Shown here in pieces: positions 43,790 to 52,925 of a stretch of DNA of 64,000 nt. Below the pieces are notes generated by a model. The model was not told where the DNA came from and did no database searches. It saw only the letters and a program-made list of their open reading frames with translations. The stretch is from Chloroflexota bacterium (GTDB lineage: Bacteria > Chloroflexota > Dormibacteria > Aeolococcales > Aeolococcaceae), in NCBI GenBank assembly GCA_005880985.1, contig VBIQ01000016.1, positions 1-64,000 on the forward strand. Reading direction: 5' to 3'. Positions within the stretch are counted from its first letter, which is position 1. Every line of letters starts with the position of its first letter. The position numbers and the translations under genes are program-made.

Positions 43790-45592
43790 TCAGCGCCGCA
43801 CCAGCTCGCCACGCGCGGCTCGCCCGACGCCTCCGGCGAGCGCCTCGGCGCAGCGCCAGGCCAGCGCCTGGATGGTCAGCGTCGGGTTCGAGCCGCCCGC
43901 GGTGGTGAACAGCGATCCGTCCATGACGAAGACGTTGGGGGCGGCCCACATCTGGCCGAACTGGTTGGTCACCGAGGTGGCCGGATCCGCTCCCATCCGC
44001 ATCGTCCCGTGCTGGTGCACCTGGAGGCCGCCACGGGTCTCGGGAAAGCTGCGAGCCGGCCCATGCTGCGTCGTGCCCTGGGGTCCCTGCTGCGGCACCG
44101 ACGTGACCGCACTGGGCAGGGTCTCAGGGGCCGGATGCCATTCGCTCGCCCCCATGGCCTGAAAGAGGCCGTCGAAGACGCGCGTGTAGTAGGTCGCGGC
44201 CGCGACGTCGTTGGGGTGATGCAAATAGGTGATACGGGCCGCCGGCAGGCCGTGCGCGTCTCGCACGGTGGGATCGAGGTCGACCCGGTTGCTCGCCACC
44301 GGAACGTCGTGCCCGATCAGACCCAGCCACTGGCTATGACCCAGCGACTTCGACATCAGGAAGCCGTGCGACTCCCCCCAGCCGACGAGTTGCGCCTGGC
44401 CGATGATGCCGCTGGCGCCCAGGGGATATCCCGCCGACGGTCCCACCGTCTGGATGTTGCCGCCGCCGAAGAAGCGCTGTCCGGCCGGGGCGTCGCCGGT
44501 GTAGTAGTCGTCGAGGCACCGCATCGACCAGAAGCCCTTCCAGTAGTTGATGCGGTCAACGAACACTCCGATGCCGCCGACGTAATGATGGGCGGTGAGA
44601 AAACGCCCGATCAGCTGGTTGGGGTCAGGAAGCCGGCTGTGCAGCGCCAGCCGCGCGGTGTCGACGGCGGAGCCGGCCAGCACCACCACTGGTGCGGTGA
44701 CCACCTGGCTGGCGCCCTGGGCGTCGCGATAGTTCACCGCGGCCGGACGGGTGGCCTCGACCTGGGTGACAGTGGCCAGGGGACGCACCTCGCAGCGTCC
44801 GGTCGCCTGCGCCCGCTGCAACGTGGTCACCATCGTCGACGCCTTGGCGTCGATGGGGCAGCCGTACGACGAGCAGAAGCTGCAGTAGGAGCAGGCGGGC
44901 CGCAGCAGCCCATGCAGTGGATCGCCGGGTCGGGACAACGGATCGACCGGGTAGGGACGGCTGGCGATCGCCACCGGGGTCGGATAGGGATTGAGGCCCA
45001 GCTTGTACGCCGCCGCCTCGAAAAGGCCCGCACCGTAATTGGCGGCATGGGCCGGCAGCGGGTAGCCGTGGGGCGTGCGGAAGCGATGCGAGCGGCCACC
45101 GTTGGTGTCGTCGCCGGCGACGCCGAGGAGGAACTCGACGCGATCGAAGTAGGGGGCGAGGTCGGCGTAGCCCAGCGGCCAGTCCTCGAGGTCGCCCCCC
45201 GCGATCGGCCCGTAGAAGCTGCGGGCGCGGAAATCCGCGTCCTGGAAGCGGAGCGACACCGCACCGTAGTGCACGGTGCCACCACCGACGCACTGGCTGA
45301 GCCCAAGCACCTGGCCGACAAAGAGGTGGTCGCCGTCCTGCTCGGTGTTGCGGAAAGTCCGTGGCTCGACATGAGGGTCCTGCACGAAGAACTGGCGCTG
45401 ACCGAATTTCAGCTCATCGTTGGAGAACTGGGCCGAGGTGTACCAGGGACCCTTTTCCAGGACCAGGACGTTGAGGCCGGCATCGGCCAGAACCATGGCG
45501 GCGACACCGCCGCCAGCGCCGGAGCCGACCACGATCACGTCGGGCGACGACTGGAGGCGCGGCGCGGTGGCGGGGGTGTAGGGCGCATGCAT
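43790..45592 (-). CDS. GMC-family FAD oxidoreductase
   Basis: A 600-residue GMC oxidoreductase. FAD loop VIVVGSGAGGGVAAMVLADA near residue 20, ECVGGGT-type block LSQCVGGGTVHYGAVSLRF, and the C-terminal catalytic region VHQHGTMRMGADP then NPTLTIQALAWRCAEAL. A cysteine-rich loop (CSYCSFCSSYGCPIDAK) follows the pattern seen in membrane or surface GMC dehydrogenases. It oxidises an alcohol or sugar of unknown identity, passing electrons to an acceptor. The upstream gene, 6 bases away, encodes a gluconate dehydrogenase subunit 3-like partner that is wall-anchored, so the pair probably works outside the membrane. Confidence 0.92.
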   Translation of the reverse strand: MHAPYTPATAPRLQSSPDVIVVGSGAGGGVAAMVLADAGLNVLVLEKGPWYTSAQFSNDELKFGQRQFFVQDPHVEPRTFRNTEQDGDHLFVGQVLGLSQCVGGGTVHYGAVSLRFQDADFRARSFYGPIAGGDLEDWPLGYADLAPYFDRVEFLLGVAGDDTNGGRSHRFRTPHGYPLPAHAANYGAGLFEAAAYKLGLNPYPTPVAIASRPYPVDPLSRPGDPLHGLLRPACSYCSFCSSYGCPIDAKASTMVTTLQRAQATGRCEVRPLATVTQVEATRPAAVNYRDAQGASQVVTAPVVVLAGSAVDTARLALHSRLPDPNQLIGRFLTAHHYVGGIGVFVDRINYWKGFWSMRCLDDYYTGDAPAGQRFFGGGNIQTVGPSAGYPLGASGIIGQAQLVGWGESHGFLMSKSLGHSQWLGLIGHDVPVASNRVDLDPTVRDAHGLPAARITYLHHPNDVAAATYYTRVFDGLFQAMGASEWHPAPETLPSAVTSVPQQGPQGTTQHGPARSFPETRGGLQVHQHGTMRMGADPATSVTNQFGQMWAAPNVFVMDGSLFTTAGGSNPTLTIQALAWRCAEALAGGVGRAARGELVRR

Positions 45593-45598
45593 CCCGGG

Positions 45599-46678
45599 TT
45601 ACCCGTCCGCGTCCTGTCGGAGAGCGCTGCGACGGCGACCGGCGATGGCAGCACCGGTGAGGGCGATCGCTGCCGCTGCGACCACCGCCCCCGGCGACGC
45701 GGAGCCGGTGTTGGGAAGCAGGCCGCCCGCGCCCGGGACCCCGCCGGCATGGGCCGCCGGCTGGCCGCACGTCTGAGCACAGGCGGCGTCGACCACCGCC
45801 GCTTCCATAGGCGGCTGCGCCGACGCCATCACCCCCTGCCGGTACCCGCCAGTGGCGATGCCACAGGCGGCGTACGGCTGCCAGCCATCAGGCACGTAGA
45901 CCTGGCCGGAGTAGGTCGTGTCCGCCAACCCGAACGGGTTGGTGCCATATCTGGCGGAATATTGGAGTCCGAGCTGGCTGGTGGCCCGGCTCTGCGGGGC
46001 GAAGTCGAGCACCGGGTCGTCGCCGGTGACGCCGTGGGTGTCGCCGCGATACCCCCAGGCGCGCCAACCGGCGAAGCCCACGTTGCCGCCGTAGACGGGA
46101 TGGGCGTAGCAGCCCTCCAGGATGTGCTCGTAGAGGGCGCGGAAGAACGGTGTGTCAGCGTAGTCCTGCTCGCCGAGAAGCTGCGTCTGCAGCGGTGGCG
46201 GAAGATCGGCGAACCCCATGCCGTACTGCGACCGCGAGCTGGCATCGATGCCATCGAGGCCGGCGGCGTATGCCTGTCGCCAGGCGTCGACCTGCTCCGA
46301 CCAGCCCGCCGCCTTGGCCGGCCACGGCGTGATGAAGGCGGGAAAGGCGCAGCGCACCGGCCCACCGGCATACAGGCCCTTGACTCCCCGGGTGAGCAGC
46401 CGCTGCACGTAGTTGAAGGCACCCCACTCCACCGCTCCACCGAGAGCCGACGCGTCCGACGGGACGATGCGACCGGCGGCGGCGATCAAGGTGCGCATCC
46501 GCGCCGGCGACAGGTATCCGCCCTCGACGGCCGGAACTGCCCGCGGCGCCGCCAGCACATCGATGGGGATCCGCATCACGCCGAGGCCGCCGGCGGCGAG
46601 ACCGGCGCCAATCCCGGCGCCGAGCAGCGCCCGGCGGCTGACCCGGCGCTCGAACAGACCGTCCGCGGTGTCAGCCAC
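45599..46678 (-). CDS. Gluconate dehydrogenase subunit 3-like protein with Tat signal and LPXTG anchor
   Basis: About 359 residues from GTG 46678. A twin-arginine-like signal (RRVSRRALLGAGIGAGLAAG) starts near residue 11. The subunit 3 domain follows: TLIAAAGRIVPSDASALGGA, AYAAGLDGIDASSRSQYGMG, LLGEQDYADTPFF, and EGCYAHPVYGGNVGFAGW. The C-terminus is a sortase signal: LPNTG, hydrophobic helix, then RRR. So the folded protein would leave by Tat and be linked to the wall, tethering its GMC partner encoded 6 bases downstream. The open frame extends upstream to 46849 but looks non-coding. Confidence 0.85.
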   Translation of the reverse strand: MADTADGLFERRVSRRALLGAGIGAGLAAGGLGVMRIPIDVLAAPRAVPAVEGGYLSPARMRTLIAAAGRIVPSDASALGGAVEWGAFNYVQRLLTRGVKGLYAGGPVRCAFPAFITPWPAKAAGWSEQVDAWRQAYAAGLDGIDASSRSQYGMGFADLPPPLQTQLLGEQDYADTPFFRALYEHILEGCYAHPVYGGNVGFAGWRAWGYRGDTHGVTGDDPVLDFAPQSRATSQLGLQYSARYGTNPFGLADTTYSGQVYVPDGWQPYAACGIATGGYRQGVMASAQPPMEAAVVDAACAQTCGQPAAHAGGVPGAGGLLPNTGSASPGAVVAAAAIALTGAAIAGRRRSALRQDADG

Positions 46679-46884
46679 GGCGCAGCCTGACCGCCGCCGC
46701 CGGGCCGGCCGGCAGCGCGGCGATCCTCGTTCCCGACCTGCGCATCGTCCTCCTGACCAGTCCCCCCGCAGAGAAAGACGCCGGTGGAGGTTGGAGGATT
46801 GCGGAAGGCGCGCCGATCGGACCCGGATCAAAGCGCCGACGGCCGGCATGCAAGGTCGGCGACCACGGGGCCGTCTCCCCAGGT

Positions 46885-48030
46885 GTGAGAGTGCCCAGCC
46901 GGGGGACGGCGACCGCGGGCACGGTGGTGGCGGTCCTCGCCGCCCTGCTGCCGGCGCTCCGGGCCACCGCCGCCTCCTCCTCCAACCCCTGCGATCTCGC
47001 CGCCTCGCTCCCCCAGTGCGTCGCCGCCCTGGGGCCGCTCGAGGACGTCACCGCGAGCTGGCCCGCCTACCAGGCGGCGCTGGTCCAGGCGATCCCGATC
47101 TCCGACTACGCCGCCGATCCCGAGGACGCCCCCCCGCCGCTCGGGGTGGGCACCTGCGGCGCCGAGACCTCCCAGACCGCCGCCGACGGGACACCGGTTC
47201 CTCGGGGGACGGTCGCCGACGCCCCCCCGCCCGGGGTGCCGTCACCGCCGGGCAGTCATGGCCCGTACTGCGTGCTCCGCTATCTCTCCGGCGATTTCAT
47301 CGCTCCCTGCCCCACCTGCCATCGCGTGCTCGTCGACTACGCGCGCATCCCGGACGGCACTACCGCGACCCCCGGCGCCGGCGGGCACTTCGCTCTTCGT
47401 CTCAATCCGTCCGCCGGGCTCGGCGGGGTGACCGCTCCCTTCAACGGCCACAGCCCCAACATCAAGAATCTCTGCTCCGACAAGCTCTTCAATCAGTCAC
47501 CCGGGGCGCAGTGCGACGCCAATCCCTTCTGGGCGCAGTTCGACCAGTACGGGCTGGGCATGGAGGGCGATGCCGCCATCTATCACCACTTCCCCACCGA
47601 GGGCCGCTACTACAACGGGCCCGCCTACCTGGCCGGTGACAGCGTGCACGTCGCGTACCACTGGGTGCGCGGCGCGTACGTCGACCTCGATACCGGAAGC
47701 CTCAAGGACCTGACGGTGTGGTACTCCGCCGGCTACCGCGGTCGCGGCGATGCAGCGCCCGACACCGATCAGTCCTACGGGTGCGCCTGCGAAGTGCCGC
47801 CGGTCGGCCACAGCGCCTTCTCTCCCGACTACGCGCTGCGGTCGACCGCGGTCAGCGGCAGCGCGGCAGCGGCCGACGGCGGTGCATCACCGCCTGCGCC
47901 ATCGGCGGCAACGTTGCCGAACACCGCCGGCCGGGCGCCGTCGGCGGGATGGATCACCGCGCTGGCGATCCTGCCGCTGAGCACGATGCTGGTGGGGCGG
48001 CGTCGCCACCGCGCGCTGCGCAGGCGCTGA
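46885..48030 (+). CDS. Secreted protein with LPNTA sorting signal
   Basis: A 381-residue exported protein with a signal peptide (GTVVAVLAALLPALRATAAS). Its Ser/Pro/Gly-rich middle carries conserved-looking segments CVLRYLSGDFIAPCPTCHRV, NGHSPNIKNLCSDKLFN, and YAAIYHHFPTEGRYYN-like DAAIYHHFPTEGRYYNGPAY. The C-terminus has LPNTA, a hydrophobic helix and RRRHRALRRR. LPxTA is a variant accepted by some sortases. There are several cysteines, so disulfides are likely. Family not recognised. It is divergent from the wall-anchored dehydrogenase subunit, suggesting shared control. Confidence 0.75.
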   Translation: MRVPSRGTATAGTVVAVLAALLPALRATAASSSNPCDLAASLPQCVAALGPLEDVTASWPAYQAALVQAIPISDYAADPEDAPPPLGVGTCGAETSQTAADGTPVPRGTVADAPPPGVPSPPGSHGPYCVLRYLSGDFIAPCPTCHRVLVDYARIPDGTTATPGAGGHFALRLNPSAGLGGVTAPFNGHSPNIKNLCSDKLFNQSPGAQCDANPFWAQFDQYGLGMEGDAAIYHHFPTEGRYYNGPAYLAGDSVHVAYHWVRGAYVDLDTGSLKDLTVWYSAGYRGRGDAAPDTDQSYGCACEVPPVGHSAFSPDYALRSTAVSGSAAAADGGASPPAPSAATLPNTAGRAPSAGWITALAILPLSTMLVGRRRHRALRRR

Positions 48031-48034
48031 TGCG

Positions 48035-48850
48035 TCAGCGGCGGAAGACGTCGCGCGCCGGGTCACGGATCAGCTCGCCCGCACCTCTCCCCTCCCCCTC
48101 CCAGCGCAGCCCGCGGACGAGCGCGACCGGGACGCGCTCGCGCTTGCCCATCACCAGCTCGGCCGCCGAGGCGATCTGGTCCGCGGTGGCGAGCGCGGAC
48201 GCAGCCATCAGGTAGCCGGTGGTGTCGGGCAGCCCGCGGTAGTCGGTGAGCGCCGGCAGGCCGGCCACACCGATGGCGACGTTGACCCCCGCCTCGCGAA
48301 AGGGGCGACCGAAGGTGTCGCTGACGATCACTCCGAGCGGGCCGCCGCCGGACCGCGGCAACCACGCGTCGCGCAGTCGCACCGCCGCGCGATCCGGATC
48401 GCGTGGCAGCAGGGTGACGGTGTCGCCGCCGCCGACGTTGCTGCGGTCGACCCCGGCGTTGGCGCAGACCAGGCCGTGCACCGTCTCGCAGACGAGGACA
48501 CCGGGCACCGCGCGCAGCACCCGCGTCGTCTCCCCGAGGATCACCTCCACCAGCCGGGGATCGCCGGCGACGTGGGAGGCGAGCTCGATCGCCTGGGGAG
48601 AGGGCACCACGCCGGCCAGGTCGACGATGGCGCCCTCGGCCTTGCTCACCACCTTGTGGGTGACCACCAGCACGTCCCAGGGGCGAAGCTCCAGCCCGGC
48701 CGAGGCGAGCCCCGCCAGCACCACGGCGCCGAGGTCATCTCCCGGGGCGATCTCGGGGATCCCGGTGACGGCGAGCACCGACACGCTCGGCACCGGGGCG
48801 ACGCCGGGAACGGGCGCGCTCGCGCCCGGCCGGCCGGCCGTCCCCGTCAT
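48035..48850 (-). CDS. cofE: F420-0:gamma-glutamyl ligase
   Basis: A 271-residue CofE, which adds L-glutamates to coenzyme F420-0 using GTP. Family motifs: IPEIAPGDDLGAVVLAG, DVLVVTHKVVSKAEGAIVDL, LGETTRVLRAVPGVLVCETV, HGLVCANAGVDRSNVGG, GVIVSDTFGRPFREAGVNVA and IGVAGLPALTDYRG. Slightly longer than the usual 250 at the N-terminus. Its ATG (48850) overlaps the cofC stop in ATGA, so the three cof genes are coupled. Confidence 0.95.
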   Translation of the reverse strand: MTGTAGRPGASAPVPGVAPVPSVSVLAVTGIPEIAPGDDLGAVVLAGLASAGLELRPWDVLVVTHKVVSKAEGAIVDLAGVVPSPQAIELASHVAGDPRLVEVILGETTRVLRAVPGVLVCETVHGLVCANAGVDRSNVGGGDTVTLLPRDPDRAAVRLRDAWLPRSGGGPLGVIVSDTFGRPFREAGVNVAIGVAGLPALTDYRGLPDTTGYLMAASALATADQIASAAELVMGKRERVPVALVRGLRWEGEGRGAGELIRDPARDVFRR

Positions 48851-49509
48851 CCGGCGGCGCGGCCCTCGACCAGACCCAGCTCGCGCAGCATGTGGAAGGT
48901 CGCCGTGGGCGCCGGCTCGGCGGCAATCCGAGAGAGATCCTCGGCACGGTCGGCATCGATCCGGAGCGAGGACAGGTCGAGCACCCGGAAGCGCAGGCCG
49001 TGTTCGGCGGCGGCAGCACGGTGCCGCTCCAGCGAATTGGGACCGAAGCGCCAGACGCCGGCGAGCAGCGGGCGAACCACGGCGGCATTGGTGCCACCGC
49101 CGGCGGCGTCGGGGGCGCAGGCGAGGTGACGATCGCGGCGGCCAGCGTCCTCCATCAGGGCGGCGAGGTCGTCCCACTGCGCCAGCGGGCAGTCGGCGGC
49201 GACCGTCGCGACGGCGGTGAACCCCTGCTCCCCTGCCCAGGCGACCCCGGCGGCGACGGCCGCGCTCTGGCCGGCGCCGCGCTCGCGGATACAGGCGACG
49301 CCGTGGCGGCCGGCCAGCTGCTCGGCGTCCTCGTCGCCGGCGACGACCACCACCCGCTGCCGCGGAACGACGCTGGTGGCCAGTCGCAGCATGTCGCCGG
49401 CCATCGCCAGCGCGAGCATCCGCCGCTGGGCACCCGGGACCCTGGTGCTGAGGCGCTGCTTGGCGCCGAGTGTCGCCTTGACGGGGATGACGAGGGCCTG
49501 CCCGCTCAC
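48847..49509 (-). CDS. cofC: F420 pathway guanylyltransferase (CofC)
   Basis: A 220-residue nucleotidyltransferase that makes the guanylylated lactyl or enolpyruvyl donor for F420. Motifs: LVIPVKATLGAKQRLSTRVP, VVVVAGDEDAEQLAGRHGV, TVAADCPLAQWDDLAALM, and DAAGGGTNAAVVRP then FGPNSLERHRAAA. Starts at GTG 49509, overlapping the cofD stop (GTGA). Length is normal. Confidence 0.94.
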   Translation of the reverse strand: MSGQALVIPVKATLGAKQRLSTRVPGAQRRMLALAMAGDMLRLATSVVPRQRVVVVAGDEDAEQLAGRHGVACIRERGAGQSAAVAAGVAWAGEQGFTAVATVAADCPLAQWDDLAALMEDAGRRDRHLACAPDAAGGGTNAAVVRPLLAGVWRFGPNSLERHRAAAAEHGLRFRVLDLSSLRIDADRAEDLSRIAAEPAPTATFHMLRELGLVEGRAAG

Positions 49510-50492
49510 GCGGCGGCCGCCGGCGGCCGGTCGAGTCCGAGTGCCCTGCACACCGCCTCGGCCAGGGCGGCGGCGGCACCAGCACCATCCATCATCGTCT
49601 CCGCCACCACCGGCTCGACCCCGGCGGCCGCGACCGCTGCGGCCACCTGCGGGTCGCGGTGGTCGACCACCATGGCGCGACAGAAATCGGCATACAGACG
49701 GGCGACGCCCGCGGCGCTGACCTCGACGCCCTGCTGGGCAAGCAGCTCGGCCGCGGGTCCCCTGACGGCGGCGCCGGCGACGATCGGCGTGATGGCGATG
49801 GAGCGAGGAGCCGCTCGAAGCGCCTCGCGGATGCCGGGCACGGCAAGGATTGGACCGATGCTGATCACCGGATTGCTGGGACAGACCACCACCGCGCCGG
49901 CCTCCCCGATCGCCTCCAGCACCCCCGGCGCCGGGCGGGCCCGCTCGATCCCGGCGTAGCGCACCGACTCGACCGGCGGTGCGCAGCGCTCGCGCACCAG
50001 CCATTCCTGAAGGTGCAGCTCGGCGGCGAATCCGCGGCAGCTCATCCGGGTGGTCACCACCTGGTCGGTCACCGGCAGGACCCGGGCCTGCACTCCGAGG
50101 GCGGCGCACTGGGCGGCGGTGATCGCCGACAGCGGCCGGCCGTTGCGGCGCTGCCAGCTGCGCCAGATGTGGGTGGCGAGGTCGCGATCGCCGAGCTGGA
50201 ACCACGTCTCCTCGCCCAGGCGGCCGAGGCCTTCGAGGCAGCGCCAGGTCTCCCCCGCCAGACCCCAACCCCGCTCCTCGTCGCCGAGACCGGCCAGACC
50301 GTAGACGACGCTGTCGATGTCGGGAGACACCCACAGCCCGTGGCGCTCCACATCGTCGGCGGTGTTGACGACCACGGTGATGGTGGCGGGATCGAGGACG
50401 CGCACCAGGCCGCGGAGGAAGCGAGCGGCGCCCACACCTCCGGCGAGACAGACGGTGCCGCCGCCGGCCCGCCGCTGGTGACCACGACCCAT
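49506..50492 (-). CDS. cofD: F420 pathway 2-phospho-L-lactate transferase (CofD)
   Basis: A 328-residue CofD, which joins the guanylylated donor to the deazaflavin FO. Motifs: CLAGGVGAARFLRGLVRVLD, VVVNTADDVERHGLWVSPDI, DSVVYGLAGLGDEERGWGL, WFQLGDRDLATHIWRSW, and CPSNPVISIGPILAVPGI. First gene of the coupled cofD-cofC-cofE run. The FO synthase genes are not in this window. Confidence 0.95.
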   Translation of the reverse strand: MGRGHQRRAGGGTVCLAGGVGAARFLRGLVRVLDPATITVVVNTADDVERHGLWVSPDIDSVVYGLAGLGDEERGWGLAGETWRCLEGLGRLGEETWFQLGDRDLATHIWRSWQRRNGRPLSAITAAQCAALGVQARVLPVTDQVVTTRMSCRGFAAELHLQEWLVRERCAPPVESVRYAGIERARPAPGVLEAIGEAGAVVVCPSNPVISIGPILAVPGIREALRAAPRSIAITPIVAGAAVRGPAAELLAQQGVEVSAAGVARLYADFCRAMVVDHRDPQVAAAVAAAGVEPVVAETMMDGAGAAAALAEAVCRALGLDRPPAAAA

Positions 50493-50530
50493 CGCGCCCC
50501 GAACTCTAGCCGGTACCGGGCACGACCCCG

Positions 50531-50935
50531 CTACGCACCGCCGGTGGCGACGGCGCGGATCGCGAGCAGGAAGACCGCGAGCGCGCCGGCGAACAGGGCG
50601 ATCGCCTCGCGACGCTCATCGCTGCGGCCACCGATGAACTGAGCCACCGGAAGCGCCAGCAGCACCGCCGGGCCATAGATGAAGTGCAGGCTCTCGTGGG
50701 CGCGGTAGCCGCGGATCACCAGGGCGATGCCGAGCGCCGCCTGCACCGCGATGACCAGGGAGGTCAGCCGCAGATACGCCCGCAGGGTGGGGCTGACCCG
50801 CCGGCGGCTGATGCCGGCGACCGCGACCACCGCGCCGACGCCTCCGAGGATGAGGATGGCGGCACCCAGCCGCTGATGGATCGCAACCACACCCGTCGCC
50901 GCGAGCACCCGGTCGGGACCCGCGGCCGGGTTCAC
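50531..50935 (-). CDS. Four-helix membrane protein
   Basis: A 134-residue integral membrane protein with four predicted helices: LGAAILILGGVGAVVAVAG, SLVIAVQAALGIALVIRGY, FIYGPAVLLALPVAQFIGG and AIALFAGALAVFLLAIRAV. Two histidines sit at helix starts (IHQRLG; ESLHFIYGP), reminiscent of heme-binding helices in CtaA/Cox15-like proteins, but the similarity is weak. It lies between cofD and an A-type Fe-S carrier gene on the same strand. Confidence 0.7.
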   Translation of the reverse strand: MNPAAGPDRVLAATGVVAIHQRLGAAILILGGVGAVVAVAGISRRRVSPTLRAYLRLTSLVIAVQAALGIALVIRGYRAHESLHFIYGPAVLLALPVAQFIGGRSDERREAIALFAGALAVFLLAIRAVATGGA

Positions 50936-50963
50936 CGCCGCCGGCGCCGGCCGTCGCCTCCGC

Positions 50964-51329
50964 TCAGTGGGAGCAGGACTTCGCCTGGCCGGCCTCGTCG
51001 GCGGTCTGGAAGCTGTGGCCGCAGCCGCAGGTGCGCACCGCCTGGGGGTTGTTGATGGTGAAGCCGCCGCCCATCAGGGCGTCCACGTAGTCGATCTCGG
51101 CGCCCTCGAGGTACTGGGCGCTGAAGGCGTCGACGTAGACGCGGAGCCCCGCCACCTCGTCGATCTCGTCATCGGGGCGGGGAGGGTTCTCGTCCAGGCC
51201 CATGCCGTAGGAGAAGCCGGAGCAGCCGCCCGGCTGGACGAAGACGCGCAGCCCCAACTGCTGTCCGGGCGCCTGCTCGGCGAGCAGGCTCTTGAGCTGG
51301 CTCAGCGCGCTCTCGGAGACGGTGACCAT
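50964..51329 (-). CDS. A-type iron-sulfur carrier protein (IscA/ErpA family)
   Basis: A 121-residue HesB/IscA protein: VSESALSQLKSLLAEQAPGQ, GGCSGFSYGM with the first cysteine, AEIDYVDALMGGGFTINNPQ and TCGCGHSF with the paired cysteines. These three cysteines bind or deliver Fe-S clusters. ATG 51329 starts at the usual family position; the open frame upstream is not protein-like. A divergent relative lies at 60.3 kb. Confidence 0.94.
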   Translation of the reverse strand: MVTVSESALSQLKSLLAEQAPGQQLGLRVFVQPGGCSGFSYGMGLDENPPRPDDEIDEVAGLRVYVDAFSAQYLEGAEIDYVDALMGGGFTINNPQAVRTCGCGHSFQTADEAGQAKSCSH

Positions 51330-51486
51330 GGGCCGGGATACCTCACTGAAGGGATCGGGGGTCGGCGGATCGGAGATGGGGACTGCCCCCGGACGATGAT
51401 ACGACACCACCCCGGCAAGCCCGACCTGTGCGGTCACCAACCCGTCTCCGAACTGGCCTCGGTGTGGTGCTCGGCGACGGGCACAA

Positions 51487-52113
51487 TTGGCGCCCATGAC
51501 GCGCCCCCGGGACGCGTGCCCGTATCCCAGGCCCTTCCCCGTGGGGTTCGAGGCCTGCCCCGCATACCAGGCGGCGCCGCTGATCGCGCTCACCATGCGC
51601 TACCGGCCGCTGCCCGCGGTCTGGACCTGCTCGCACCTGACGGTCCGCGCCATGGCCATCGGTCAGCAGCGCTTCTACCCGCGCTGCCGGCTGGGCGACG
51701 AGGCGGGACGGCGCCGCTGGGTGGCCGATGTCGACGCCGTCCGCCTCGGGTCGATCCGGCGCCTGCAGGCGGAGATGAACGCCGCCACCGCGGCCCGGCT
51801 GGAGGAGTTGTGGGCTGCCAAGGCGCGCCAGCTGCAGGCTCGCAGCGCGGGGGACGACCTCGGGGACTCGACGGCCGAGCTGCGCCGCCTCGGGCAGGTC
51901 TACGCCCGCGAGGCGAACGCGTTCCTCGAGCGGCGGGCGCGGCTGCTGGAGCAGCTGCATCTCCCCCTCGACGCCTGCCGGGAGCTGCTGGAGGCGATGC
52001 TCGACGCCTGGATCGAGCAGCCCGACGCCGAGCCTCCGGAGATCCCGAGCCCGGTCCTCGAGCGATTCCCCGAGGACGTACGCGTCTTCCTGCGACCCAT
52101 CGAGGCGGCGTAG
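51487..52113 (+). CDS. Hypothetical protein with N-terminal cysteine cluster
   Basis: A 208-residue protein (205 if ATG 51496 is used). The N-terminal 70 residues hold spaced cysteines (DACPYPRPFPVGFEACPAYQ, WTCSHLT, FYPRCRLGD) that could bind zinc or another metal. The rest is a long charged helical region (SIRRLQAEMNAATAARLEEL; YAREANAFLERRARLLEQLH) likely to form a coiled coil. Family unknown. It is divergent from the Fe-S carrier gene. Confidence 0.68.
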   Translation: MAPMTRPRDACPYPRPFPVGFEACPAYQAAPLIALTMRYRPLPAVWTCSHLTVRAMAIGQQRFYPRCRLGDEAGRRRWVADVDAVRLGSIRRLQAEMNAATAARLEELWAAKARQLQARSAGDDLGDSTAELRRLGQVYAREANAFLERRARLLEQLHLPLDACRELLEAMLDAWIEQPDAEPPEIPSPVLERFPEDVRVFLRPIEAA

Positions 52114-52154
52114 CCGGCCACCAAACCCCGGAGCCTGCGGTCCGAGCGGTGACG

Positions 52155-52823
52155 CTAGGCGGCCACTTCCAGAGTGCGCGCGGTCGGAGAGGTCTCCACC
52201 CCGGTCCGGTCGGGGAAGGTGCGGAGCACATGGTCGGCGACGTGGCTGGTGATGCCGAACCAGTAGTGCTCGTTCTTGAAGTGGTGCAGCCGGTGGGCAC
52301 GCCACGCGTAGCGGTACACGCGCGACTTCGGTGCGTACGGGGAATGGATCAGGAAGTGGGTCCATTCGTAGACCAGCAGCAGCGTCAGCGAGGTCATGGC
52401 GGCGGTCAGCCCCAGGTGTGCATCCCGGAAGGCGAGGGTGTAGATGACGGCGATGCCGGCGAACAGCGAGATCAGCGTCGGGGTCGGAACGAACACCAGC
52501 CCGATGTCCCACGGATCACGGTGGTGGGCGCGGTGCTTGCGTGCGATGTAGAGGTCGACTCGCCGTCGCCCCACGGTGCGCGGCTTGAAGTGGAGCACGA
52601 AGACGTGGATCAGCCACTCGGTGAACGGCTGAGCGGCGACGAAAGCGGCGGCGACGATCAGGTCGCCGCGGCTCCACGAGCCGACCGCCAGCCGCGCCCC
52701 GATCACCGCGGAGAGAGCGGGCACGATCAGCCGGGGGCTGGTGTTGCCGAGGAAGACGCGAAGCCAGCCACGCAGGCCGCCGTCGACCTGGGTCTCGCCG
52801 AACCTCGCCGCAGCTGTCGCCAT
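52155..52823 (-). CDS. Fatty acid hydroxylase / sterol desaturase superfamily protein
   Basis: About 222 residues from ATG 52823, which has GAGGAAGG upstream. Membrane di-iron hydroxylase with histidine boxes: EWLIHVFVLHF, ARKHRAHHRDPWD, HFLIHSPYAP, HRLHHFKNEHYWFG and HVADHVL. Several hydrophobic helices lie between. Members hydroxylate or desaturate lipids and carotenoids; the HRAHH and HRLHH spacing fits the FA_hydroxylase family. The exact substrate is not shown. Confidence 0.9.
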   Translation of the reverse strand: MATAAARFGETQVDGGLRGWLRVFLGNTSPRLIVPALSAVIGARLAVGSWSRGDLIVAAAFVAAQPFTEWLIHVFVLHFKPRTVGRRRVDLYIARKHRAHHRDPWDIGLVFVPTPTLISLFAGIAVIYTLAFRDAHLGLTAAMTSLTLLLVYEWTHFLIHSPYAPKSRVYRYAWRAHRLHHFKNEHYWFGITSHVADHVLRTFPDRTGVETSPTARTLEVAA

Positions 52824-52925
52824 CCAACCTTCCTCGCATCGAGCGCGCTCGCGCCGCCAGGCGCTTCGCAACATCAAATGATGTCGGATCCCGCCTCCGA
52901 GCCGCAACCCGTGCCGGGGCCGGGC

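Noticed and set aside
44009-46690. 893-codon open frame on the plus strand
   Set aside because: It is the antisense shadow of the GMC oxidoreductase and its partner, which have clear FAD, catalytic and sorting motifs on the minus strand; the plus-strand product is Arg/Gly/Val-rich with no domains.
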